Assembly (NCBI RefSeq): GCF_950295315.1
Contig: NC_080181.1
Span: 38,283,375-38,347,374 of the forward strand
DNA length: 64,000 nucleotides
From: Erinaceus europaeus
Lineage: Eukaryota; Chordata; Mammalia; Eulipotyphla; Erinaceidae
Direction: 5' to 3'
Shown: piece after piece, positions 1 through 9,298 of the stretch
How the letters are laid out: the number at the start of each line of letters is the position of its first letter
Position numbering within the stretch: position 1 is the stretch's first letter
Notes under the pieces: generated by a model
The model's input: the letters and a program-made list of their open reading frames with translations, nothing else
Told to the model about the DNA's origin: nothing
Database searches by the model: none
Translations under genes and position numbers: made by a program

Positions 1-43
1 GGGACAACATGGCAATGTGACTGTGTCTGCACAATTTCCCAGC

Positions 44-157
44 ACTCCATTTCTCTCTGTCCTATTCCACAACAATGACATCAATAACAACATTATAACT
101 ACAGCAATAAAACAACAAGGACAACAAAAGGGGATAAGTAAATAAATAAATAAATAA
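44..157 (+). repeat. EriA SINE, 3' part
   Basis: The stretch starts in the 'ccatttctctctgtcctat' block typical of the end of this SINE's pyrimidine-rich body. It continues through CAA/CAATAACA repeats into 'acaacaaaagggg' and an aataaataaataaat tail. The tRNA-like head is missing, so this is a 5'-truncated or decayed copy. Related full copies lie at 2912 and 17251. Confidence 0.85.
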
Positions 158-1091
158 GTCAGAAGAAAGGTTGCATCTTGGCATGGCAGAAGGCACCAGG
201 AAGTTGTAGAAAGAGTACAGGATGAATTTCATGTGATGCCAAATGCTACAGGGCTGACTTTCTCTCTGTGTGTTCAGTGGTTCACTCAGTGGAGAAAGGT
301 GAAGTTTAAGAACAGAGACCCTGACCATTAGAGATGAGAAACAGCCCTTTGAAGACAAGAGTGTTATTATTTGTGTAGAGACGGGGAAAAGGATGACTAT
401 TGGAGTGAACTGGCTGGGGGGTTAGGAACATAGCCCAGATTGCAACAAAAATTCCTTTTCACAGAAAGAGCAATATTGATGATTTTCTCAGATTCTCTTT
501 CATTTGCTAAAGATAGTAGCTGTTTGATGTGTGAAAAGCAAACCACCTCAAGCTGCAGTCTGTTTTGTTGGAGCAAAAGAAAATGTTGGACTCTCACCCT
601 CAAATGCCTTTCTTTCCTTTGCTTCTGCTCTTGGCTGCATGGCTATGATTCTTGCTCTGGGCCTTCACTCTCCTCCTAGTCCTCAGAATTGTCTGCTGGC
701 AGCTGATCACTGATATTATGTGCTAGTTTGAAAGGAAGGGCACTGAGATGTAGTAAATCCACCCCCACTTGAGTGGCTAGGACTTACCTTGAAATCTGTT
801 GGATGTTCACCACCTTCTCCCCAACCATAAATCCCTTTCTCTGTGGGAAAGGTATTGATGAAGCATTATTTTCTAGAGACAAAAAGCACATTCAGCTTTT
901 CTTCAAGAGGAGAATTATCTAATTGTCCACTTGGGAGACTCCAGAAGATGAGGAGTGAGGATGAGAAAGCCGTCCTTACCCAGGGCTGCAATATAAGCCA
1001 AGTGGCTGAAGAGTATATTTATCTTTCCACTGTGGAAGGCAGGGAAAGTTAAATGTACTTTCAAAGTCCTGAAGAAACAGAAGCTGTTTTT
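158..1091. other. Unique sequence, nothing recognised
   Basis: About 930 bases without an open frame of note, a recognisable repeat or a splice-bounded exon. Short ATG-initiated frames here (up to 79 codons) show no protein-like composition. Most likely ancient intergenic or intronic DNA. Confidence 0.5.
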
Positions 1092-1769
1092 CTCTCAGAT
1101 GCAAGCATTGTCTCTGCAGAAAGGTGAGATGACCTCATTAAGAACAATAGGAAACCAGGTAGTGGGTCACCCAGTAGAGAACACACATTGCCATGTTTAA
1201 GTCTCTGGTCCTCACCTTCATGAACAGTGCAGCAGTGTTGTCAGTGTCTCTTCATTTTTCTGTTTCTCTCCCTCTCTCATTCTATATTTTTTTAAAAATG
1301 GCTGCAAGCAGCAGTGGAGTAGTGCAGACAGTGAGTTCCAGCAATAACCATGGTGGGGAAAAAAAATGAAAGGACTATGATCACAGTGCTTTATAAGGGT
1401 ATTTGTAAAGGAAGAATAAATAGAAAGCACAAATTGGAGACTTTAGTGAACATCTCAGAACAACAGAACCCTTTTACCATGGCTTGCCCTTTAGAAATGT
1501 GAAAGACTAGGGTGCAAGTAGCACATTTTCAGCAGTCAAGAAGAGAAGTCCGGCTTCTTGGGAGCATGGTGTTTCATCACAGGTATATTTTTAGCCCCAA
1601 TCTGAGTATGTCTAAAGCAGGGTTTGTCTGGGCACTGTCTGACATTTTACATCTCCATTTTGTGCTTTGACATTCAAGTTATTTTGTCTTCTATAACAGA
1701 ATGTGATGTTTGGTGCCAGAATAGATTGAAAATAATCCCAGAGGGAGATGAAAGCATAATGTAACGCTG
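1092..1769. repeat. Tandem duplication, copy 1
   Basis: A 678-bp segment beginning 'ctctcagatgcaagcattg' and ending 'cataatgtaacgctg' is repeated at 1779-2456 with a constant offset of 687 bp. Reading the copies side by side I saw one substitution (C in 'acatctccatttt' against T in 'acatcttcatttt'). The 9-bp 'taatgcttg' separates the copies. The copies carry no recognisable transposon or intact gene; the identical 70-codon minus frames inside both are only a consequence of the duplication. Confidence 0.93.
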
Positions 1770-1778
1770 TAATGCTTG

Positions 1779-2456
1779 CTCTCAGATGCAAGCATTGTCT
1801 CTGCAGAAAGGTGAGATGACCTCATTAAGAACAATAGGAAACCAGGTAGTGGGTCACCCAGTAGAGAACACACATTGCCATGTTTAAGTCTCTGGTCCTC
1901 ACCTTCATGAACAGTGCAGCAGTGTTGTCAGTGTCTCTTCATTTTTCTGTTTCTCTCCCTCTCTCATTCTATATTTTTTTAAAAATGGCTGCAAGCAGCA
2001 GTGGAGTAGTGCAGACAGTGAGTTCCAGCAATAACCATGGTGGGGAAAAAAAATGAAAGGACTATGATCACAGTGCTTTATAAGGGTATTTGTAAAGGAA
2101 GAATAAATAGAAAGCACAAATTGGAGACTTTAGTGAACATCTCAGAACAACAGAACCCTTTTACCATGGCTTGCCCTTTAGAAATGTGAAAGACTAGGGT
2201 GCAAGTAGCACATTTTCAGCAGTCAAGAAGAGAAGTCCGGCTTCTTGGGAGCATGGTGTTTCATCACAGGTATATTTTTAGCCCCAATCTGAGTATGTCT
2301 AAAGCAGGGTTTGTCTGGGCACTGTCTGACATTTTACATCTTCATTTTGTGCTTTGACATTCAAGTTATTTTGTCTTCTATAACAGAATGTGATGTTTGG
2401 TGCCAGAATAGATTGAAAATAATCCCAGAGGGAGATGAAAGCATAATGTAACGCTG
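1779..2456. repeat. Tandem duplication, copy 2
   Basis: Second, head-to-tail copy of 1092-1769. Homology ends abruptly at 'acgctg'; downstream sequence 'gacgttgag' differs from the 'taatgcttg' that follows copy 1. Near-identity means a recent event, or an assembly artefact such as two unmerged haplotype segments. Confidence 0.93.
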
Positions 2457-2805
2457 GACGTTGAGCAAACATTGCTTTCCCTAAGCCTTTTGGTGGAGAT
2501 GTTGCTTTTCAGAGTGACTTCAGGGAGTAGGACAAATGGATCTTCTGGGGATTGGAGCTGCTCCTAGTAAACATGGAGCATTAAGTGTTGTATGTATTCA
2601 GAGTTCTACTGGCAGTGACAGGAAGTCATTACTGTTATCTGTGCATAAATCTCCTTCCAGCAGATTCCTGAAATATCACTCACATTAGAAAAAGCAGTGA
2701 GGGTTCATCGCGAGAAGGGACATACCAGCTTTGGTAGTTCCACCAGAAAGGAAAGAATTCATTGGATCCTGTATCACTTGTCTTGATTCTGGCATTAGAG
2801 GATTC
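2457..2805. other. Unique sequence, nothing recognised
   Basis: Ordinary AT-rich sequence between the duplication and the pyrimidine tract. No coding or repeat signature seen. Confidence 0.45.
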
Positions 2806-2882
2806 TTTCCTCCTCCTCCTCCTCCTCCTCTCCCTCCTCCTCCTTCTCGTTGCCTCCTCTTCTTTTTCCCTCTCTCTCTCTT
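2806..2882. repeat. (TCC)n / TC-rich microsatellite
   Basis: Runs of 'tcctcctcctcc' degrade into 'tctccctcctcctccttctc' and 'tctctctctc'. The leucine/serine-rich or arginine-rich frames crossing it on both strands are low-complexity artefacts. Confidence 0.9.
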
Positions 2883-2911
2883 TTAAACGTTTTTTTAAAA
2901 TCATCTTTATT

Positions 2912-3197
2912 GGGAGTCAGGTGGTGGCACAGTGGGTTATGTGCACATGGCAAAGCACAAAGACTGGTTTAAGGATCCCGGTTGAAGCCCCCAGGTTCCC
3001 CACCTGCAGGGGATTCACTTCACAGGTGATGAAGCAGGTCTGCAGGTATCTGTCTTTCTCTCCCCCTCTCTGTCTTCCCCTCCTCTCTCCATTTCTCTCT
3101 GTCCTATCCAACAATGATATCAATAACAACAACAATAATAACCACAACATTAAACAACAAGGGCAACAAAAGGAAAAATAAATATTTAAAAATTTTT
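2912..3197 (+). repeat. EriA SINE, complete, with target duplication
   Basis: A complete copy: head 'gggagtcaggtggtggcaca', a B-box-like 'ggttgaagccccc' (Pol III internal promoter position), 'ccccacctgcaggggattcacttcacaggtgatgaagcagg', CT-rich middle, CAA repeats, then 'gggcaacaaaaggaaaaataaat'. The 14-bp target duplication 'aaatcatctttatt' lies at 2898-2911 and 3198-3211. The insertion landed in the A/T-rich 3' tail of the older EriB at 3198-3394, so the order of events is readable. Confidence 0.92.
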
Positions 3198-3394
3198 AAA
3201 TCATCTTTATTTATTTATTGGATAGAGACAGCCAGAAATGTAGAGGGAAAGGGGTGTTAGAGAGACAGAGAGACACTGGCAACACTGTTTCACCACTGGT
3301 GAAGCTTTCCCCTTGCAGGTTGGGACCAGGAGCTCAAACCCAGCTCCTTGTGTTCAATAACATATGTGTTCAATCAGGTGGCCCCACCTATTTG
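3198..3394 (-). repeat. EriB SINE
   Basis: In minus orientation: T-rich tail 'tcatctttatttatttattggatagagacag', a purine-rich middle, then 'caccactggtgaagctttccccttgcaggttgggaccaggagctcaaaccc' and a head ending near 'ggtggcccc'. Its tail was split by the EriA insertion at 2912. Confidence 0.88.
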
Positions 3395-3897
3395 TCTTTC
3401 TCTGTCTGCCCCTCTCCCCCTCTTTCTTGGCTTCTATAAATATATAAGAAAAAGACAACGTCAATATGCTACATCATCTCGGCAGATTCTTTGAGAAGGA
3501 GACAAAGAATCCACTGGCCTGTCTCAACTGACTTTTGATACAGAGGGTTCATTCCTCTCTGTATCCCTTCTGATGACTCTGTACAGAACCAACATTCTCT
3601 ACAATTCAGGGCCATACACCTGCCTTTTAAGATGCTTCCAGCTTGTAGTTGTGGCTTCTTAGTTCTGGGTAGTCTTGAAATATGGCAAGTTATACTCAGA
3701 TGTGCTGTGATAGAAAATCCATGCTGAATTTTGATTATTTAGGAAAAAAAAGAATAGCAAAATATCAAGATATTTACATTTAATTGCATGTTAAATAATA
3801 TGTTAGAGATTTGGGCTAGATAGAATATATGATTATGTTATTGGACAGTGGCATGATCACTTGGTTTTTATCTTGAGAGGCGGGCAAGAATTCAGCT
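3395..3897. other. Unique sequence, nothing recognised
   Basis: AT-rich sequence with no frame over about 60 codons and no repeat I recognise. Confidence 0.4.
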
Positions 3898-3943
3898 CAG
3901 GGACTGGGGAGACAGCATAATACTTAAGCTAGTGACTTTCTTT
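3898..3943 (+). repeat. EriC SINE, left half (split by an L1 mosaic)
   Basis: Reads 'agggactggggagacagcataatacttaagctagtgactttc', the head of the short EriC SINE. The remainder resumes at 5282 with 'atgcctgaggctctgagctcccaggttcagtc'. The 10-bp 'agtgactttc' occurs at both break points, so 3944-5281 is an insertion into this SINE. Confidence 0.8.
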
Positions 3944-4180
3944 TTATTTTTTATTAGTGATTTATTATTGATTTACAAACGTATGTGATAACATGGGTAT
4001 AATTCCACACCATTCCCACAACCAAAATTTTGTGTCACCATTCCCTCCGCTGGAAACTACAGCAGTTCTCCCAAGGTTACAGATATGTTGACTATTATTT
4101 CTATAGCTATATATCTCTTATTATATATATTTGGCAATTTTTCTATGGTCCTGCCTCTATTTCTTTATTTTCTTTTTAAA
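3944..4180 (-). mobile_element. L1 3' end, minus orientation, part of inverted mosaic
   Basis: T-rich start 'tttttattttttattagtgatttattattgatttacaaac', then 'ggtataattccacaccattcccacaacc'. This matches in style the terminal L1 3' UTR seen on the minus strand at 8226-8400 and 18035. The adjoining 4430-5281 sequence lies in the opposite orientation within the same pair of target duplications. Confidence 0.65.
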
Positions 4181-4429
4181 ATTTAATTTATTTGTAAAAT
4201 AAAAATAGAAAATATCAACAGAACCATAGAATAAGATGGGTGAAATAGCCTCAGTGAACAGTAAGAGGCCTCTGCATCCGACTCTTCATACTCATCCCCT
4301 CCAACACACTCCCCTGGGGATACAACCTCTCCAATTTTATCCCAAGATGCCAAAACTTTCCTGCCAGAATTTCTGGAGCAAGCATACTCTTCTCAAAAAC
4401 AGAAGTAAACCCTCTTAAAAAAAATTCAC

Positions 4430-5281
4430 ACTGGGACTTCCAGGAGGTGTGGCCATAGAATAACTGGGACCAAATCACCTCTCTTCCCAAGACAACAAAT
4501 AAACACAACAGTAAACCCAACTAAAGTCACAATGTACAGCTGAAGGTTCTGAAGCCTCAGGTGGGTACTCGCATGTAGTTGTAGTGAAAAGGGGTGCAGG
4601 TGTGGGTTGAAGAACAGCAAAGTCAAAGCAAGCTCTGGGCATCTTGGGGCTAAGCTGTGCCATCTTGGCAATTTTACTTTAAGTGCAGCAGCAAGCAACA
4701 TTGTTCCTAGTGCTGGAAGAAAAGAGACAGGTACTTAAAACCTCTCAGTCTTCGACTCAGGGGATTTTTAGTCTTCTGAATTTAAGGCAAGGACACAACA
4801 TAAAACAGGGCATTTGTGACCACAAGACAGCCCAAAGCAACCATCCCCCATCCCACCACTGCAGATCATATAAACAAGAAAAACCTAGAGGTCACAAACA
4901 GCACCTGCTGGCCATCAATAACCAGCACCAAAAAATATGCAAGCCAGAAACAGAACTAAACAGCCAACTATGCCATATCAGCCAGACAGTAATGAAACAG
5001 AGAAAATCCAAGGAATTACAGATTTAGAGAGAATATCAGAGACAGACTACACAGAGCTCATTAGAAATACTCTCCAAGAAATTAAGCAAAAATTACAAGA
5101 GCATATTACTATCGAATTAAAACACATGAGAGAGGAACTTATAACAAATATCACTAAGAATCTTCAAATCTTGAAAGAAGAACTTCAGCTCCAGGGAGTA
5201 AAAGACACTCTAACTGCAATCCATGCCCAGGCAGAAGGCTCAGGAAGTAGATCCACACATTCAGAAGACATAATCTCCAAG
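4430..5281 (+). mobile_element. L1/HAL1-like 5' region with ORF1-like frame, plus orientation
   Basis: Begins near 'gggacttccaggaggtgtggccatagaataactggg', which resembles the promoter end of an L1 5' UTR. About 500 bases later is a lysine/glutamate-rich open frame (4937-5284). Bounded on the right by the 'agtgactttc' duplication. Together with 3944-4180 it forms one insertion whose ends have opposite orientations and which lacks ORF2. Confidence 0.5.
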
Positions 5282-5284
5282 TAA
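4937..5284 (+). pseudogene. ORF1-like coiled-coil fragment of an L1/HAL1-type element
   Basis: A 115-codon frame rich in K, E, Q, I and L. The middle (about residues 25-75) has heptad-like spacing, for example 'ELIRNTLQEIKQKLQEHIT' and 'MREELITNITKNLQILKEE', as expected of the coiled-coil of L1 ORF1 protein, the RNA-binding chaperone of LINE-1. The RRM and C-terminal domains are absent and the frame runs out at the insertion boundary. It differs clearly from ORF1 of the L1 at 26877-34474, so it belongs to another lineage. Assignment rests on composition and position in the element. Confidence 0.5.
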
Positions 5285-5350
5285 GTGACTTTCATGCCTG
5301 AGGCTCTGAGCTCCCAGGTTCAGTCCACAGCAGTACCCATAAACTAGTGC
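5282..5350 (+). repeat. EriC SINE, right half
   Basis: Continues the SINE begun at 3898: 'atgcctgaggctctgagctcccaggttcagtccacagcagtaccc ataaactagtgctgagaa' (shown with a break), the usual EriC 3' part. Downstream to about 5600 is unremarkable unique sequence. Confidence 0.8.
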
Positions 5351-5604
5351 TGAGAAGTAATCTTAGAGAATAAATTCTGTTGAGAGAGAAATGTTGTATG
5401 TAAGTACACTCCAAAGAAAATAGCAGGTTGTCCCAAGACAGCAGGCAGGCTAGCCCAGTGCTGGGGCAGGTGAGGGACTAGTTCTAAGGACTTTCTGGGC
5501 AATTCCCCACTTTTTTTCCTTCCTACCTCAGGCATATGGATATATGATGACCATCCACATGAATGTGCTCATTTTTTGTGTGTCTGTTATCACCAGGCTA
5601 ACTT

Positions 5605-5740
5605 TGTCCAGAGATAGGTAGGTAGATAGATAAAGGAGAGAGAGGGATGGGGGGAGAGAGAGAGATAGAGATAGAGAGAGAGAGAATGAACATAGCAGCA
5701 GAGCTTCTTGTTTAAGTGACCTGGTTTGTCCGCCCTGCCC
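5605..5740. repeat. GA/GATA-rich stretch, possible SINE remnant
   Basis: 'ggtaggtagatagataaaggagagagaggg' grades into (GA)n to about 5690. The following 'agcagagcttcttgtttaagtgacctggtttg' may be a decayed minus-strand SINE head. Confidence 0.6.
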
Positions 5741-5999
5741 TTTTTAAATTTGTGATTTAACAGTATTTTTATAAAATCTTAAGACTTCATGACAAAATCT
5801 TAAGAGTCATGACAGTAAATCATTCCACTCTCCACCTAATTCCTGTGCCCCTCCTCCTAACTACAATAGTTCTCACAGAGTTTGAGAGAGAATTTGACTA
5901 CCATTTCTTTCTTCTATCTTTTTTAAAATTCATTTGTTTCATAGTTCAGATATGAATGAAGTCAGCTGTTAGTTATTTTTCACTTCTTTATTTATTTCT

Positions 6000-6218
6000 T
6001 TTAAAATATATATTTTATTTACTTATTGGATAGAAACTGATATTGAGAGGAAAGTGAGAGAAAGAGATGGAGAGAGGAAGAGAGATACCTGCAGCATTGC
6101 TTCACCACTTGTAAAGTTTCACCTTTGTAGGTGAATACTGGAGAGTCAAAATATCAAATTTGGGACCTTGAATAATGTAACATGTATTCTGTATTGACTG
6201 CACAGCCAGGCCACCCCC
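6000..6218 (-). repeat. EriB SINE inside the old L1
   Basis: Minus-strand copy: 'ttatttacttattggatagaaactg', purine-rich body, 'acctgcagcattgcttcaccacttgtaaagtttcacctttgtaggtg', then a diverged head ending 'gccaggccacc'. Confidence 0.82.
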
Positions 6219-6374
6219 CTTTACTTATTACATTTAGTATAATTACCTCCAATTTCATCCACATTGTCCCAAATTACATAATCACTTCTTTTTTATTAGC
6301 AGTACTCAATAGAATATATAATTCCATAACTTTGTCATCCAGTTATTTGACCTGGAGCATTCTTTTCTCTTTTT

Positions 6375-6640
6375 TTAATTTCCCCTCTAGGGTTGTTGCT
6401 GGGGCTTGGTGCCAGCACTACAAATCCATTGCTCCTGGCAGCCATGCTTTTCCATATTATTTAACAGGACAGAAGGAAATTGAGAAAGGAGATAAGTTGA
6501 GTGGGAAGGAGAAAGATAGACACCTGCAGACCTGCTCTGATGATTGTAAAGTGTCCCCCCTTGCAGGTGGGTACTGGGTCCTTGTAGTTCATACTATGTG
6601 CACTTAACTAGGTGTGCCACCACCCAGCTCCTCCTTGGAC
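6375..6640 (-). repeat. EriA-long SINE inside the old L1
   Basis: Minus orientation, with the 3' extension first: 'ccctctagggttgttgctggggcttggtgccagcactacaaatccattgctcctggcagccat'. The body follows: 'aggacagaaggaaattgag...gacacctgcagacctgctctgatgattgtaaagtgtccccccttgcaggtggg', ending 'gtgccaccacccagctcc'. Confidence 0.82.
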
Positions 6641-6659
6641 ATTCTTTTCAAGTGCATGT

Positions 6660-6880
6660 GGAACATTCACAAGTGTCACTTCTTCTTCTAGCATTTGCCC
6701 TTCTTCCATAGCCAGTCAACAGGTCAGGTTGAAAGCTGTCAGGAGCTGCTTGTTGCTGGCTTTGAAAGTGACTGGGATCCATGTGGATTCAGTCGGCTAG
6801 GAAGGATCATCAGTTTCCCCAATGAATGGGTACTCACGGGATACACCACGAGAAGGTCGATGCAATGCATCCCACAAGTG
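6660..6880. other. Unexplained segment within the L1 remnant
   Basis: The complement reads 'cacttgtgggatgcattgcatcgaccttctcgtggtg...ccgactgaatccacatggatcccagtcactttcaaagccagcaacaagcagctcctgacag'. It does not look like L1 ORF2, has a different base composition, and carries no recognisable repeat. It could be a processed-RNA insertion or another ancient repeat. Confidence 0.35.
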
Positions 6881-7130
6881 TTACTAACACAATGTGTTAG
6901 TGTTTTCACATCCTTTAGATATATTCCTAATAGTGGTATTGCTAGATCATAAGGTATTTTCATTTCTGTTTGATTAAGGGCTCTCCATACTGTTTTTCAT
7001 GGGGGCTGCAGCAGTTTGCATTACTGCTGACTATAGTACAGAATGCTATTTGCTCTACATCCTTGCCAACACTTATCATGTCTTGTTTTGTTGATGTAGG
7101 CCATTCACACAAGGTCTAGGGTGGTATTAA

Positions 7131-7407
7131 TTACATAACTAAATTCTACTGCACCTGCACAGGGCCTAATGATTAATTCAATTCCTACTCAGTGGTGGAA
7201 GTGCCCACTACCCCCACTTCAAGAAGCTTATATGTGGGATAGATGCACTCTATCTATCCATGATTAAAGAACAGAAGAATCCCTTGATTCTTATCTTCCT
7301 TATTCCATGGAAGTGACTAACTACAGGATTCCTATTGTGCTCTGATTATGTGTACCATGGGGCATAATTACCAAGGCAGTATGAGTGTAGTAACCTTGGG
7401 ATTTTTT
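7131..7407. other. Unique sequence, nothing recognised
   Basis: No coding or repeat signature seen between the L1 remnant and the next SINE. Confidence 0.4.
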
Positions 7408-7601
7408 AAAATTATCTTTATTTATTGGATAGAGACATCCAGAAATTGAAAGGGAAAGGGGATATAGAAAGGGAGAGACATGGAGACACCTGCAGCCCTG
7501 CTTCACCACTTGTAAAGTTTTCCCCTTAAAGGTGGGACCAGGGGCGCAAACTCAAGTTTTGTGCATTATAACATAAACCAGGTATGCCACCACCTGGCCT
7601 C
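7408..7601 (-). repeat. EriB SINE
   Basis: 'attatctttatttattggatagagacatccagaaattgaaaggg', 'gacacctgcagccctgcttcaccacttgtaaagttttccccttaaaggtgggaccagggg', ending 'gccaccacctggcc'. Confidence 0.88.
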
Positions 7602-7704
7602 CCTTGGAATTTTCTGATCATAAATCTCCTTTCCCTGCTTATGTCTGCCTATTTGTCTACTCTAACAATTAAGTTGAATTTTCCCTGTTTCATTTTAATT
7701 GGTT

Positions 7705-7905
7705 TTATATTTTATTTCTTTACTTATTTATTGGGTAGAGACAGATAAAAATAAGGAAGGGAAACATATAGAGAGACAGAGACATCTACAGCATTGTTTG
7801 ACAGCTCAGGAAACTTTCCTCCTGTAAGTGGGAATGGGCTTGAACCTGTGTCCTTTCCAATTTGAACATTTGTAGTCTACAAAGTGTGCCACTTTCTGGA
7901 TCCTC
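7705..7905 (-). repeat. EriB SINE, diverged
   Basis: 'ttctttacttatttattgggtagagacagataaaaataagg', then 'gacatctacagcattgtttgacagctcaggaaactttcctcctgtaagtgggaatgggcttgaacctg', ending 'gtgccactttctggatcc'. Confidence 0.8.
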
Positions 7906-7919
7906 TTTAATTTATTTTA

Positions 7920-8225
7920 ATTTTCTTTTTTCTTTGTTTACCTCCAGGGTTATTGCTGGGGCTTGGTGCTGGCACTACAAATTCACTGTTCTTGGTGGCC
8001 ATTTTTTTTCTTTTTTATTAGATAGGACAGAGAGAAATTGAGAGGAGAGGGGAAGATAGAAAGGGGTGAGAAAGATAGACTGCTTAACCACTGCAGACCT
8101 GCTTAACCCCTTTTGAAGTGACCCCCCTGCAGGTGGGGAACTGGGGGCTTGAACTGGGATCCTTGCATGGGTCCTTTCACTTCGTACTATGTGTGCTTAA
8201 CCCAGTGTACCATTGCCCAATCCCC
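7920..8225 (-). repeat. EriA-long SINE
   Basis: 3' extension 'cctccagggttattgctggggcttggtgctggcactacaaattcactgttcttggtggccat', then 'taggacagagagaaattgagaggagagggg' and 'gcagacctgcttaaccccttttgaagtgacccccctgcaggtggggaactgggggcttgaactgggatccttgc', ending at 'accattgcccaatcccc'. Confidence 0.88.
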
Positions 8226-8400
8226 TTTTTAAATTTTTTTTTAATTACTTTTTTATTAGTGATTTAATAGTGGTTCATAAGATTATAAGATTACAGGTGT
8301 ATAGTTCCACACTGCTCCAAACCAGCAAAGTGATAACCACCAGTTTTACTTTTGTTAATGTGTAGTACTAGGAAATTTGAAATTATATAATGGCTCACAG
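8226..8400 (-). mobile_element. L1 3' UTR end fragment
   Basis: 'ttaattacttttttattagtgatttaatagtggttcataagattataagattacaggtgtatagttccacactgc' is the same minus-strand L1 terminus seen at 3944 and 18035. It is truncated within about 170 bases. Confidence 0.65.
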
Positions 8401-8639
8401 TATACTTTTTTTTTCCACAGTATTTCATTCTACCATTTATTAAAAAAGAAAAAACAGGTCTTATGCTCTACCTCTGAGTCATCTCCCCAACTGTAAACTT
8501 ACTTGAAAATTAAACCTACTGCCAGTGCATTTTATTCAGTTTTATCTATATTGCTGTCCAAAATTGAGGAATATCTGAAAAAGCTACCTAGGAGTTGTTA
8601 ACTCAGAGACCAGAAAGGAAAGGATTAAACACACTTTTA

Positions 8640-8995
8640 TATAACTCTGCATTGTCTGATGTGATGCTAACCGGACTTTCCAGGACAAACAACCCACCAA
8701 TGTGTCCCAGAGCTCTGATTCCCAAGAACCCCACCCCATTAGGGAAAGAGAGGCAGGCTGGGAGTATGGATCGACCTGCCAATGCCCAGCAGGGAAGCAA
8801 TTACAGAAGCCAGACCTTCCACCTTCTGCATCCCACAATGACCTTGGGTCCATACTCCCAGAGGGTTAAAGAATAGGAGAGCTGTCAAGGGAAGGGATGG
8901 GATACGGAGTTCTGGTGGTAGGAGTTGTGTGGAGATGTACCCCTCTTATCCTATGGTTTTGTCAGTGTTTCCTTTTTATAAATAAATAACAAAAA
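8640..8995 (+). mobile_element. 5'-truncated L1: 3' UTR module, plus strand
   Basis: Shares with 27376-27800 (complement), 41410-41826 and 61300-61552 the ordered blocks 'gctaaccggactttccaggac', 'caatgtgtcccagagc', 'agggaaagagaggcaggctgggagtatggatcgacctgccaatgcc', 'gaagcaattacagaagccagacc', 'tccatactcccagagggttaaag' and 'tgtggagatgtacccctcttatcctatggttttg'. It closes in an A-rich tail 'aaataaataacaaaaacaaaataaaaa'. The open frames across it are shadows. Confidence 0.85.
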
Positions 8996-9004
8996 CAAAA
9001 TAAA

Positions 9005-9298
9005 AAATTTATTTATTTTTATTTATTTTCCCTTTTGTTGCCCTTGTTTTTTATTGTTGTTGTAGTTATTATTATTGTTGTTATTGATGTTGTTGTTAGA
9101 TAGGACAGAGACAAATGGAGAGAAGAGGGAAAGGCAGAGAGGGGAAGAGAAAGATGGACACCTGCTGACCTGCTTCACTGCCTGTGAAGCGATTCCCCTG
9201 CAGGTGGGGAGCTGGGGACTTGAACTGGGATCCTTACACTATTCCTTGCACTTCGCGCCACATGCACTTAACCCGCTGCACTACCACTGCACTCCCAA
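9005..9298 (-). repeat. EriA SINE, complete
   Basis: 'atttattttcccttttgttgcccttg', TTG repeats, 'ataggacagagacaaatggagagaagagg', 'acctgctgacctgcttcactgcctgtgaagcgattcccctgcaggtgggg', 'cacttcgcgccacatgcacttaacccgctgcactaccactgcactccc'. A well-preserved minus-strand copy abutting the EriC at 9299. Confidence 0.9.

Larger units (their letters stand above)
5750..7130 (-). mobile_element. Old L1 3' end, minus strand, interrupted by SINEs
   Basis: Three pieces line up as one minus-strand L1. 5750-5990 is 3' UTR-like ('cactctccacctaattcctgtgcccctcctcctaac'). 6219-6370 ends ORF2 (complement encodes the usual 'aatactactcagc-like' C-terminal region around 'ttattagcagtactcaatagaatat'). 6880-7130 covers ORF2 upstream ('cctttagatatattcctaatagtggtattgctagatcataaggta', 'ttgccaacacttatcatgtcttg'). 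SINEs at 6000 and 6375 separate them, plus an unexplained segment at 6660-6880. No open frame survives. Confidence 0.75.

Noticed and set aside
1218..2117. Two identical 70-codon minus-strand frames (1218-1430 and 1905-2117) as a small gene family
   Set aside because: Their identity follows from the 687-bp tandem duplication. Codon composition is not protein-like and no family is recognised.
2762..3181. 139-codon plus frame
   Set aside because: It combines the (TCC)n microsatellite with an EriA SINE.
2912..3197. tRNA gene called from A/B-box-like promoter motifs
   Set aside because: The motifs belong to tRNA-derived SINE heads. No cloverleaf with an anticodon arm and CCA-ready acceptor stem could be read.
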